Shown piece after piece: positions 56,810 to 64,000 of a stretch of DNA of 64,000 nt. Each line of letters starts with the position of its first letter. Position 1 is the stretch's first letter. This stretch comes from Pseudomonadales bacterium. GTDB taxonomy: Bacteria; Pseudomonadota; Gammaproteobacteria; Pseudomonadales; DC-out160. The notes beneath the pieces were generated by a model. The model was not told the DNA's origin and made no database searches. It saw only the letters and a program-made list of their open reading frames with translations. The position numbers and the translations under genes are program-made. Location of the stretch: the NCBI GenBank assembly GCA_019090455.1, contig JAHRWA010000074.1, positions 157,345 to 221,344 of the forward strand, written 5' to 3'.

Positions 56810-58365
56810 TCAAAAGGTTCAATATCCTCAACCACATCCATATCGTCGAAACAGGCAATTAAAGGAATACCCAGTTGCTCTTCAATTTGATCAGGAAATT
56901 TAAATCGGTGATCAAAAAATTCTTTGAGTAGCCCTAAGGTAATGGAGATGAGTAAGCCGGCCACCAGTCCAATCAAAACAACGAGGAGAGGTTTCGGAGA
57001 GCTAGGTTGCTTGGGTATGATGGGTCGAGTGAGAATTCGAACGTTGGTCAGTTGATCCATGTCAGAAAATTCTTCTGATCGTTTCTCTTCGTATTGTTGA
57101 CTGTATTTGAAATAGGCATCATTGACTGCTTCCAATTCGGTGGACAGTTCTGATTCTGCTGCAGCGACTGTTTTTAATACTCTCGTGCGCTCGCCAAATC
57201 GGCGTATTCTTTCGAGTTTCGATGTGGATAGGGATTCAATAACTTGTAATGCTTTATAACGCTCCGTAATTCTGTTTTGAATTAGCGTAATGAGTCTCTC
57301 TTTTTGTAGTTTTATTCGGCGAATTAATTTCGTCACCTTTGGGCTATCGACTCTAAACGAAAGTCGTGCATTCGCATATTCGCTGTGGAGTCTGGCTATT
57401 TCTCGACTCTCTTCTTTCATCTCTGTGTCGATGTAGACATCACGACCTGTGCCGCTACTGCCACCAAAAGAGAAGGGGAAAGTACTTTTGGTGACATCGG
57501 CTTTTTTCAAACTGGCAAGCTGTTCTTCCAAATAGATAAGCCATTGGGTATTTTCAAGATGCTTATCCTGGAGTTGATCCAGTGCTCGACGTTCAGCGTT
57601 AATGTTTCCTAATGTTAGGCTTAATTCTTCTCGAGGATGAGATACATTATTATCGTTGAACAGCACCAATTTTTGTTGTTCTATTTCATTTAGCCGTTTT
57701 CGGTAACTCTTTTTCTTTTGTAGCAGAAATTCATTCGGCGCATCATTCAGCAAAAGCTCATGGCGTTTAATCAAGTATTGGTCCATGAGTTCGTTGACAA
57801 TTATTTGTGCAAGGGTAGGGTCTTCACTTTCATAGCTGAGGCTAATCACGTTTGAACCTGGAATGGTAGCAATGGTTAAGCTACTGAGGACCATGTCAGT
57901 GTATTGGTCGATAGCGTCGCCATGGGGGTCAGATTCCGATTCAGTCATCATTGATCTCAGCGGTGCTGTGATGTGGGTTTCAATTGGCAGACTAATCCAT
58001 TCATTTATCCATTCATCGATGAATGACACTTCTTCTGTGAATACGCCTTTTTCATAGAGTGCTGCAACAGAACTACGAATAAGGGGAATTGAGCGGATAA
58101 TATTATTTTCAGTTTCCATGTCTGATAGGCTGACGGGAATATAGCGAGCACTACTTTGTGCCAGAGCGCCTTGGGGGCCTTGCTGAATTTTTTTGGAAAG
58201 TACGATTATTTCCCCCGTCACAGTGAAAGTGTCAGTTAATGCTAATGGGACGAGAAAAGAGATAACCGCGAAACCAATAAATATTCTTTTAATAAAAAGA
58301 GTATTGGCAAAAAACATACCGAGAAACTCTCGGATATAGCCACTCTGAATGTTCGAACTGCTCAT
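56770..58365 (-). CDS. Wzz/GumC-like polysaccharide co-polymerase
   Basis: The 531-residue protein has two membrane helices (about 25-47 and 470-492) flanking a long periplasmic part with several coiled-coil heptads (about 200-440), the architecture of PCP-2a proteins that set chain length and pair with an OPX exporter. It lacks a fused kinase domain; the separate CpsD-like protein at 59481 would fill that place. PKQPSSPKPLLVVLIGLVAGLLISI is the Pro-rich TM2 segment. Confidence 0.92.
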   Translation of the reverse strand: MSSSNIQSGYIREFLGMFFANTLFIKRIFIGFAVISFLVPLALTDTFTVTGEIIVLSKKIQQGPQGALAQSSARYIPVSLSDMETENNIIRSIPLIRSSVAALYEKGVFTEEVSFIDEWINEWISLPIETHITAPLRSMMTESESDPHGDAIDQYTDMVLSSLTIATIPGSNVISLSYESEDPTLAQIIVNELMDQYLIKRHELLLNDAPNEFLLQKKKSYRKRLNEIEQQKLVLFNDNNVSHPREELSLTLGNINAERRALDQLQDKHLENTQWLIYLEEQLASLKKADVTKSTFPFSFGGSSGTGRDVYIDTEMKEESREIARLHSEYANARLSFRVDSPKVTKLIRRIKLQKERLITLIQNRITERYKALQVIESLSTSKLERIRRFGERTRVLKTVAAAESELSTELEAVNDAYFKYSQQYEEKRSEEFSDMDQLTNVRILTRPIIPKQPSSPKPLLVVLIGLVAGLLISITLGLLKEFFDHRFKFPDQIEEQLGIPLIACFDDMDVVEDIEPFEWSVNGIVKWLMN

Positions 58366-58395
58366 CTGTTGTACCTATTGTTTTCTTTATCGGAA

Positions 58396-59484
58396 TTACT
58401 CGTTGGTATCGCTGGTGGTAATTCTTCCTTTGTCATCGACTCGATAGGAAAAGCCCATACCAAATCCATTAAACAGCATGGCTGAACTGACTTGTCGTGC
58501 TACGTTAGCAGTGGATGCCAATTTTGTTCTCGGTAAAAAGATGACATCGTCGGCTTGTAGAACGCCGAGTGATCCAAACTTGTTAGCTTTTAAGGCGGCC
58601 TTGAGATTGTAAACTTTCGCCTCCACTTGTGTTCCTTGACGACGTAACAAGAGCACGGACTCGAGTTTGGCTTGTCGGCTAGCACCACCCGCCATGGCAA
58701 GGGCTTCGAATAAGGTAATTGAGCGCGTGATGAGGTGGGAGCCTGGACTATTCACTTCACCCATCACATAGAAATAACGAGGATGAGTCTTGTGGACAAA
58801 GAGATTGACTTTGAGATTGGGATTGACAGTTTGGTAGTGTGTGTTTGCGATGGATTGGATTTCCCGCAGAGACTTGCTTTTGACATCAATTTCTCCAATG
58901 AGAGGAAAGGAGACGCGGTAATCGCTACGCACGGTTAACAGTCGCGATCGTCCGTAGTTGGGGTGGTCCAAAGACCGTTGCAATTGCTTGAGGTGTACCT
59001 GGTATTCTTTTATGGATACGTAAAAGTTAGGCTCTTTTAATATGGGTTGGTAGAGCTTAGTGAGAAGATCCTTGATTTGAGTGGTGGTTCGGTCGCTTAC
59101 CTTAACGTCACCGACAAAGGGCAGCGAGATATAGCCATCAGGTCGTACTTGATGAATGTCATTGTATTCGGAAGCGGTTAAAAATTTAATCTCAATTAAG
59201 TCGTGGGGTGCAGTTCGGTATATTTCATTCGATAAGGTATCAAATTGGAAGAACACATCAATTACGTCCTCTGGATGCAGTGTGTGTTGTGTCGGAGGAC
59301 GTAATCCTTTTCCTGAAACTTGGCCGTCGGTAGCGGTACTGGTACTCCCAGCTTCTTTCGTACCATCAATGTTTTTAGCGCTTTCAATATTAAGGAAGTA
59401 TTGTTTTTCAGTTGGGACCACGCCGCAGGATAGCAATAAGCAGCTGGCTAATACGATAAGACCGAGTTTCATTCTGTTTTTCAT
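58396..59484 (-). CDS. Wza-like polysaccharide export lipoprotein (OPX)
   Basis: The 362-residue protein is an outer-membrane lipoprotein by its signal (LIVLASCLLLSC, lipidated Cys20). It contains the poly-export domain (LHPEDVIDVFF, IHQVRPDGYISLPFVGDVKV) followed by one or two SLBB beta-grasp repeats (YFYVMGEVNSPGSHLI), then a C-terminal tail. It should form the periplasm-to-surface channel with the Wzz-like protein. Overlaps the CpsD-like gene by 4 nt. Confidence 0.92.
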   Translation of the reverse strand: MKNRMKLGLIVLASCLLLSCGVVPTEKQYFLNIESAKNIDGTKEAGSTSTATDGQVSGKGLRPPTQHTLHPEDVIDVFFQFDTLSNEIYRTAPHDLIEIKFLTASEYNDIHQVRPDGYISLPFVGDVKVSDRTTTQIKDLLTKLYQPILKEPNFYVSIKEYQVHLKQLQRSLDHPNYGRSRLLTVRSDYRVSFPLIGEIDVKSKSLREIQSIANTHYQTVNPNLKVNLFVHKTHPRYFYVMGEVNSPGSHLITRSITLFEALAMAGGASRQAKLESVLLLRRQGTQVEAKVYNLKAALKANKFGSLGVLQADDVIFLPRTKLASTANVARQVSSAMLFNGFGMGFSYRVDDKGRITTSDTNE

Positions 59485-60104
59485 AACCAGTTATAGACCC
59501 ATTGCGGTACATAATATTTACGTTTGTTGAATATGGCGCCGATGAGTGTGGCACCCGCTTGGCTCAGTTTCCGTTGCGCGGCTCTTGCCACTTCCCAGCG
59601 TGTATCTTCGCCGGCAATGACTAAAACGACACCGTCGAAGGCGGAGGCAAGTGCCAGCCCTTTAGCCGATTCGTGTATAGGGGGGGCATCAAAGAGGATG
59701 TAATCATAATCCAATAACAGCTTGTCGAGCATGTTTTGCAAAATCTCTCTGTCCTTCACTTGGCTAGTATCCTGATCCAATTTGCCGTACGCCAGGACGT
59801 CGAAGTGGTAGGGATAAGGGTGATCTATCCAGCTACCAACATGCTCAATATTGTCTTTGCTATCCACATTGACATAGCCCCATTCCTCTTGGAGATCAAA
59901 ATGGGTGCTAATTCTGTTGGCGTGGTAGTTGCCGTCAATGAGAAGAATCTTCTCCGAGACATTCGTGGCCAATGCTTCGGCTAGCGAGATGGCTATGGTT
60001 GAGGTGCCCATATCCCGTGATGGCGCCGTAATATAGAGCGTTTTGACTTTTTTATCTAAAATAGTTGAAGTCAAATTCAATCGGGTGGGGTTGATCGTCC
60101 GCAT
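59481..60104 (-). CDS. CpsD/CapB-like ATPase with degenerate Walker A
   Basis: The 207-residue protein is related to bacterial tyrosine-kinase/ParA-like partners of polysaccharide co-polymerases. Walker A' (KILLIDGNYHANRIS, Asp57) and Walker B (YDYILFDAPPI) are present. The P-loop reads SRDMGTST (residues 29-36); the family has PGEGKST, so the ATP-binding Lys is Thr34. The tail contains a Tyr cluster (KRKYYVPQWVYNW), the usual autophosphorylation zone. Loss of the Lys suggests a pseudokinase or a regulatory protein. Confidence 0.88.
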   Translation of the reverse strand: MRTINPTRLNLTSTILDKKVKTLYITAPSRDMGTSTIAISLAEALATNVSEKILLIDGNYHANRISTHFDLQEEWGYVNVDSKDNIEHVGSWIDHPYPYHFDVLAYGKLDQDTSQVKDREILQNMLDKLLLDYDYILFDAPPIHESAKGLALASAFDGVVLVIAGEDTRWEVARAAQRKLSQAGATLIGAIFNKRKYYVPQWVYNWL

Positions 60105-60252
60105 AACTTCCTTGAATAAGTGGGGTACATGTTATTAACGATAGAAGGTTACACCACATGCAGGGGGAAAAGTGCTCAAGATATTGATTTTTTATATATT
60201 GTTAGCTAACAATATCGAAGAGAGGGGGTTGTCAAAAAAGAGAGACGCCAAT

Positions 60253-61140
60253 TTAGTAGGCGCCATCCCCTCTGATCACAGTTAAAGGTGTTTTTAATAG
60301 GATAATGAGATCGGATAGTGGGCCTTGCTTCGCGATGTATTCCTCATCCAATTTGACTCTCCCGTCAAATCCGATATTGCTACGACCCGATATCTGCCAA
60401 ATTCCGGTTAATCCTGGGTAAGCGGCTAAGCGTGTCAGATGGTGTGGTTCGTAAGTGCTGGCGCAAAAAGAAGTGGGGCGTGGGCCGACCAAACGCATGT
60501 CCCCATTCAATACATTAAGGAACTGTGGTAATTCATCTAAACTGTATTTTCGAAGGAAAGCGCCAATTTTCGTGATTCTGGGATCATTCTTGGCTTTGAA
60601 ATCGGGTGAGCTGTCCTCATGTTGATTTAAATGCGCTATTTCAGCTTTTAATGCTTCGGCGTTATTGACCATGGTTCTGAATTTGAACATGTTAAAGCGT
60701 CGCCCCATATACCCAGTGCGTTTTTGGTAGAAGAACACGGGACCTTTACTGGTTAATTTAATTAAGATGGCGATGCAAAGCATTAAAGGCGAAATGAGAG
60801 CTAGTGCGATTGCGGCAATCGAGGAGTCGATCAGTCTTTTGGTCAAAGAGAGATTCCAGCTGCTTCCTTTGTTCTTGCGTCCAGTCAACCAGCAGTTATA
60901 TTCACTCTGGCGAGCATCTTGAATTCTATTACGCAATTGTCTGTTCGAGCGTTTGCAAGTGCCAGTCGTCTCAGTAGTCTCTCTAAGGTGAGCATTTCCC
61001 ATGTGAATTTGTTGTCCGTTTACTGCAGGTATTGAATGAAGGCTGATGCCAGATGTAGCGAATGGAGTCGCATTAGTGTCAGAAAAATTGACACTTTTTC
61101 TATTCAACATGGGTGTAAAATCTAATGAGCTATGAGGCAC
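60253..61140 (-). CDS. Undecaprenyl-phosphate sugar-1-phosphate transferase
   Basis: Starts repeat-unit assembly by putting a sugar-1-phosphate on undecaprenyl phosphate. The 295-residue protein has one membrane helix (about 104-130) and the catalytic sugar-transferase domain: GPVFFYQKRTGYMGRRFNMFKFRTM, KYSLDELPQFLNVLNGDMRLVGPRP, YPGLTGIWQISGRSN (family-typical). It lacks the four extra N-terminal helices of WbaP/WcaJ; instead about 100 hydrophilic residues precede the helix. GTG start; GGGAG nearby. First gene of the leftward operon. Confidence 0.92.
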   Translation of the reverse strand: MPHSSLDFTPMLNRKSVNFSDTNATPFATSGISLHSIPAVNGQQIHMGNAHLRETTETTGTCKRSNRQLRNRIQDARQSEYNCWLTGRKNKGSSWNLSLTKRLIDSSIAAIALALISPLMLCIAILIKLTSKGPVFFYQKRTGYMGRRFNMFKFRTMVNNAEALKAEIAHLNQHEDSSPDFKAKNDPRITKIGAFLRKYSLDELPQFLNVLNGDMRLVGPRPTSFCASTYEPHHLTRLAAYPGLTGIWQISGRSNIGFDGRVKLDEEYIAKQGPLSDLIILLKTPLTVIRGDGAY

Positions 61141-61541
61141 TATTTCGTTCTCCCGATATGACGTAGAATTACTGGGAGCATTTCGATCCGTGAATGCTTC
61201 TGGATGATACTAATCTTTTGCTTATTAGCTATTGGTTATAAAAAACGATTATTATTATGTGAACAGAGTCTCATTGTATTGGCGTGAGTGTTTAAAAACA
61301 ATCGTTTGGACTGATCTTTACAACTCTGAACAGTCAGTAACATCATTTTGTGAGGCAACCGTCTTTCTTTGCTTGATATTGAAATTTAATAAGCTACGTC
61401 CGGCTGCCAATGTAACCATAAACCTTTATATGTAAGTCAATTTGTAACATTTGGGTGTTGCTGATTTACAGTCCATAATTAAGTCTAAAATGTTGATAAA
61501 ATTGAGTGGTAAAGCCACGTTTAGGGTTTGGTGATCTGTAT
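61141..61541. other. 401-nt divergent control region of the exopolysaccharide operon
   Basis: No gene is seen. CTCCC (61150-61154) and GGGAG (61174-61178) form a short inverted repeat next to the sugar-transferase start. It must carry the operon promoter (leftward) and that of the acyltransferase gene (rightward). Composition is AT-rich. No long palindrome or obvious riboswitch was found. Confidence 0.45.
61273..61301 (-). promoter_or_regulatory. Candidate promoter of the exopolysaccharide operon
   Basis: On the minus strand TTGTTT (61296-61301), a 17-nt spacer and TACAAT (61273-61278) give a sigma70-like pair. It is about 130 nt ahead of the sugar-transferase start, leaving a leader long enough for regulation. 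Confidence 0.35.
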
Positions 61542-62684
61542 ATGAGTGGTTTTGATGTCAGCTGGTTCGACAATGTAAGCTCTGCAGTGACGCCCGTCGA
61601 ATACGATGGTTTGATAGAGAGAGTGCCTGGTGCAACCGTTTTCAACTCTTGGCCCTGGGTGACTGCTTGCAGCGACCACCTATTATCAAATGAGGCCATT
61701 AGCGTGTTAACGATTCGTTCGAGGGACGAGACGTTGATCGCGATAGCACTAACAGTGGTAAAAATCGAGAATTTGTATGGCATAAGGACTAAAGTCGCTC
61801 GTTTTGTTGGCGTGCCTTATGGGGATCGTTTTTCGCTGTTAGTCGATCCTAAAATCGATAAATTGATGCCTGTTTTTTTAGACAATCTCATCAACCATGC
61901 TCCGGATTCTTGGGACTATTTTGTTTGGAACGAGTATTTGGAAGATGCAGAGATTGATCCGAAAATTGAATCTTGGGCCAAGGGTTCTCACCCGCGATTT
62001 TATAAAATCGCAACCTCTCATTGCCCTGTGTTACCACTGTCGACTCTGACTCGGGAGGAGATGGAAAAATCGTATTCTAAAAATATGAAAACAAGATTGC
62101 GTCGTGGTAGAAAGAAGTTGCAAGCAGCGGGTGATGTGGAGATTACTCATTATCGACCGGATGAAAATAAAGTCGCCGCACTTCTAGATGAAATTAGAGC
62201 CGTTGAGGAACGAAGTTGGAAGGGTGAGGATGGTGTCGGTATTTTTTCTCGTGGGAGTTTTGCATTTTTCAAAGATGTGTCTCAGCGTTTAGCGAAACGC
62301 CAATTATTGGATGTGGCTGAAATCAGGATTAATGGTGAGTTGGCTACCTATCGATATGGGTTTTGTTATAGAGGGGTGTTTCTCGATTATAACTTAGCGT
62401 TTCTGCCAGAGTATAAAAAAATTGGCTTAGGTCGGATTTTATTGGATGAAATAATCCTGAGTGCTTTAGATAATGGGTATTCTGCTTTGGATGGATCTCG
62501 AGTCGGGGTGAACTCAAGACACTTACTTTTTGAACGCACGGAAAAAACCGTGAGGCATTTGAGATGGTATTGGTATAGCAATAGCTTTAAGGGTTTATGT
62601 ATCCAATTCATTATAGAATTTGCCAAGCCTATGGGGAGAAAATGGCGGGATAAAATCAATGCCCTTTTAAATGATAAAAATTAG
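61542..62684 (+). CDS. FemAB/CelD-like GNAT acyltransferase
   Basis: The ATG at 61542 (MSGFDVSWFD) is preferred over a start at 61506; GGTGA lies 7 nt upstream, giving 380 residues. The protein has the BcsL/CelD acetyltransferase pattern: NSWPWVTACSDHLL near the N-terminus, KNMKTRLRRGRKKLQAAG, and FLDYNLAFLPEYKKIGLGRILLDEI near the C-terminus. Relatives occur in exopolysaccharide loci and may acylate a sugar or protein. It is transcribed opposite to the operon. Confidence 0.85.
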   Translation: MSGFDVSWFDNVSSAVTPVEYDGLIERVPGATVFNSWPWVTACSDHLLSNEAISVLTIRSRDETLIAIALTVVKIENLYGIRTKVARFVGVPYGDRFSLLVDPKIDKLMPVFLDNLINHAPDSWDYFVWNEYLEDAEIDPKIESWAKGSHPRFYKIATSHCPVLPLSTLTREEMEKSYSKNMKTRLRRGRKKLQAAGDVEITHYRPDENKVAALLDEIRAVEERSWKGEDGVGIFSRGSFAFFKDVSQRLAKRQLLDVAEIRINGELATYRYGFCYRGVFLDYNLAFLPEYKKIGLGRILLDEIILSALDNGYSALDGSRVGVNSRHLLFERTEKTVRHLRWYWYSNSFKGLCIQFIIEFAKPMGRKWRDKINALLNDKN

Positions 62685-63427
62685 CGATCCCTTTTTTGAC
62701 GTTGTTTATGTTTGTTGAAATCGTCGTATCGATTTTTGCTGTACTTTTCAGACTGGAACCAACGCATATTGAATAATTGATGCATATAGAGAACTTCCCC
62801 CATTTCTTCAAAGCCCAAGTGAAATTGGATACGCAATGAGGGTATATTTGTTGCTTCCACGGTACAGTAGTTGGTAGTCATTCCCTTTTCTTGCCATTCG
62901 TTCCATGCGGTGTGGCATAAATCAACGCTGACGTGCTTGTTACGAAATGGTTTACACACCTCAGCTGCAAATTGAAATGTTTGGTGTGGTTTTACCTTGA
63001 AGTTATATTGATAGTGGTGAACGTCATCATAGTCTGTGTTTGAAAACCACAGAATGGCAATGACGTCACCGGTTTTGGTGCAGAAAGAGGCGTAGCCTGT
63101 CTTCCCTAACGTTAAAAGCTTTTTGTAGACTTCGATGTGTTGCTCAAAGTGGGTGCGGCAAGCGGGTAGATCGGCTTCGGAAAGCTGCCGGCTTTGCCAC
63201 AGTGAGGAGTCTTTGTATTTTTTTCTGGGCTTACTCAAACCTAATTCGAGTAACACCAAAGTCCTTCTGCGGTAAATGAGTTTGGCAAATATTTTTTTTA
63301 GAATGCCGCTGAAACCGACCTCTTGTATGCCTTGTGATAACTTGTTTATTAAAGTGCTGTCAGTCACCGGAATGCTTTCTCCCCAATTATTGGAATGTGT
63401 TTTTTTTCCAAAAGTGTTAGTTGTCAA
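62681..63427 (-). CDS. GNAT-like acetyltransferase, 248 residues
   Basis: The protein shows a GNAT-like acetyl-CoA-binding layout: VIAILWFSNTD (strand 4), QFAAEVCKPFRNKHVSVDL in place of the usual R/Q-x-x-G-x-G/A P-loop, and VEATNIPSLRIQFHLGFEEMGEV, the N-x-x-S-x-x-h-x-x-x-GF motif typical of GNAT C-termini. The N-terminal 70 residues are not recognised. It overlaps the convergent gene by 4 nt. A sugar acyltransferase role in the exopolysaccharide locus is possible but unproven. Confidence 0.6.
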   Translation of the reverse strand: MTTNTFGKKTHSNNWGESIPVTDSTLINKLSQGIQEVGFSGILKKIFAKLIYRRRTLVLLELGLSKPRKKYKDSSLWQSRQLSEADLPACRTHFEQHIEVYKKLLTLGKTGYASFCTKTGDVIAILWFSNTDYDDVHHYQYNFKVKPHQTFQFAAEVCKPFRNKHVSVDLCHTAWNEWQEKGMTTNYCTVEATNIPSLRIQFHLGFEEMGEVLYMHQLFNMRWFQSEKYSKNRYDDFNKHKQRQKRDR

Positions 63428-63628
63428 AATTCGACACCCAATTTAACCTAATCTACATTACAAAGCAGAGCAAGCTTCGGGATTCTTTACTCTCCTAACG
63501 TTTTATTTTGACATCATTGCGTTTATTCCAATGCGAATTACAATGTTTGCTGAGTCAGCGTTTTTTGTACAAATGTCTCTTGCAACACATTCTGGAATAG
63601 GCTCCATCCAAGGGGGGTAGGAAGCAAT

Positions 63629-63748
63629 ATGTTGACGATATTAAGTGTATTTGCTTGTCTTTCTATAGGTACTATTTTCGGTGTTTTATTGATGTGTTTA
63701 ATTCGTGTGGCCGATGACGAGGATGATGAGCAACAAACTTCGGATTAG
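63629..63748 (+). CDS. 39-residue single-span membrane protein
   Basis: A short frame with AGGA at 63619-63622, six bases before the ATG. It encodes a hydrophobic helix (LTILSVFACLSIGTIFGVLLMCLI, about 2-26) and an acidic tail (VADDEDDEQQTSD). The shape resembles DUF3789-type small phage/membrane proteins. No function can be assigned. Two Cys residues lie in the helix. Confidence 0.5.
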   Translation: MLTILSVFACLSIGTIFGVLLMCLIRVADDEDDEQQTSD

Positions 63749-63772
63749 TCATTTGAAGTAGGGCTTGTCGTT

Positions 63773-64000
63773 TTAAACTGATTCTTTATATTTTAATTTT
63801 TGTTTTTCTGTTGTCTTTTTTTCTAGTAAAAGGTTTCCCCATTTATCCACTGTGGCCCACCAGTGAGGTTCTATTAAGGTTGTTGATACGGTCTCTGCTA
63901 CTAGTGCGGGTCCCTTAATGATGTGGCCAGGCTCAAGATGATCTCGTTGATAAATTGGAGTTTCCAATAAGGTGGCCTTCTCTTGAGGGGGGCCTTGATT
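63773..64000 (-). CDS. Hydantoinase/oxoprolinase family protein (C-terminal part)
   Basis: The frame continues open to the window edge, so the start is missing. The visible 75 residues include TPIYQRDHLEPGHIIKGPALVAETVSTTLIEPHWWATVDKWGNLLLE (pattern T-P-h-Y-x-R-x-x-h-x-x-G-x-x-h-x-G-P-A), which matches the C-terminus of HyuA-type N-methylhydantoinase/5-oxoprolinase subunits, ATP-dependent amidohydrolases. It ends with a Lys-rich tail. Its partner hyuB is not in the window. Confidence 0.85.
   Translation of the reverse strand, partial: NQGPPQEKATLLETPIYQRDHLEPGHIIKGPALVAETVSTTLIEPHWWATVDKWGNLLLEKKTTEKQKLKYKESV

Noticed and set aside
47520-61140. Exosortase (PEP-CTERM) exopolysaccharide locus
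   Set aside because: No exosortase, PrsK/PrsR or PEP-CTERM protein is seen in the window.

Overview
The window is chromosomal DNA from a gammaproteobacterium, most likely in the Pseudomonas/Cellvibrio/marine Pseudomonadales neighbourhood. Evidence is gene content and order: the atp operon followed by glmU-glmS; rph next to a Crc/exonuclease III gene and pyrE; slmA-argB-algC-coaBC-radC-rpmB-rpmG; gmk-rpoZ-spoT-ridA-recG; HU-ubiC-ubiA; and an AlgC with a membrane-anchored N-terminal extension. Base composition is moderately AT-leaning. I see no rRNA, tRNA, CRISPR array, prophage or intact insertion sequence.

Layout. 1-5.9 kb: tail of atpB, then atpE-F-H-A-G-D-C, ending at a clear intrinsic terminator. 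5.9-9.3 kb: glmU and glmS (UDP-GlcNAc supply). 9.3-13.5 kb: an AT-rich glycan patch with a GT2 glycosyltransferase, an O-antigen-ligase-like protein and a GT4 glycosyltransferase; the GT4 gene lies between a decayed 5' copy of uvrD and the complete uvrD (13.5-15.7 kb). 15.7-19.3 kb: a TRAP transporter with the binding protein on one strand and both permeases on the other, plus a YciA-type thioesterase. 19.3-22 kb: a gene-poor stretch with four small genes of unknown role and several hairpins. 22-31 kb: yajQ, ubiA, ubiC, HU, a dicarboxylate symporter, an unknown exported protein, a YbaK-HDOD fusion and recG. 31-36.4 kb: a PPOX-like protein and the ridA-spoT-rpoZ-gmk-yicC group. 36.6-47.4 kb: rph, xth/crc-like gene, pyrE, an exported coiled-coil protein, slmA, argB, algC, coaBC, radC, rpmB, rpmG.

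47.5-61.1 kb is a single leftward exopolysaccharide operon of the Wzx/Wzy type: initiating sugar transferase, CpsD-like ATPase with a degenerate P-loop, Wza-like export lipoprotein, Wzz/GumC-like co-polymerase, GT4, Wzy-like polymerase, two GT2 enzymes, a polysaccharide deacetylase, a Wzx-like flippase and a secreted glycosidase-like lipoprotein. Two acyl/acetyltransferase-like genes follow at its upstream edge. GlmU, GlmS and AlgC elsewhere in the window would supply UDP-GlcNAc and mannose/glucose phosphates for such a polymer. The window ends inside a hydantoinase/oxoprolinase gene.

The most unusual items are: the uvrD partial duplication with a destroyed Walker A motif; a set of short (14-18 nt) degenerate tandem repeats in four housekeeping intergenic regions, one of them occupying the place where dut is expected; a perfect 16-bp palindrome after rph; the Lys-less CpsD homologue; and a catalytically intact exonuclease III-like protein at the crc position. 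No wholly new multi-gene defence or mobile system was recognised.
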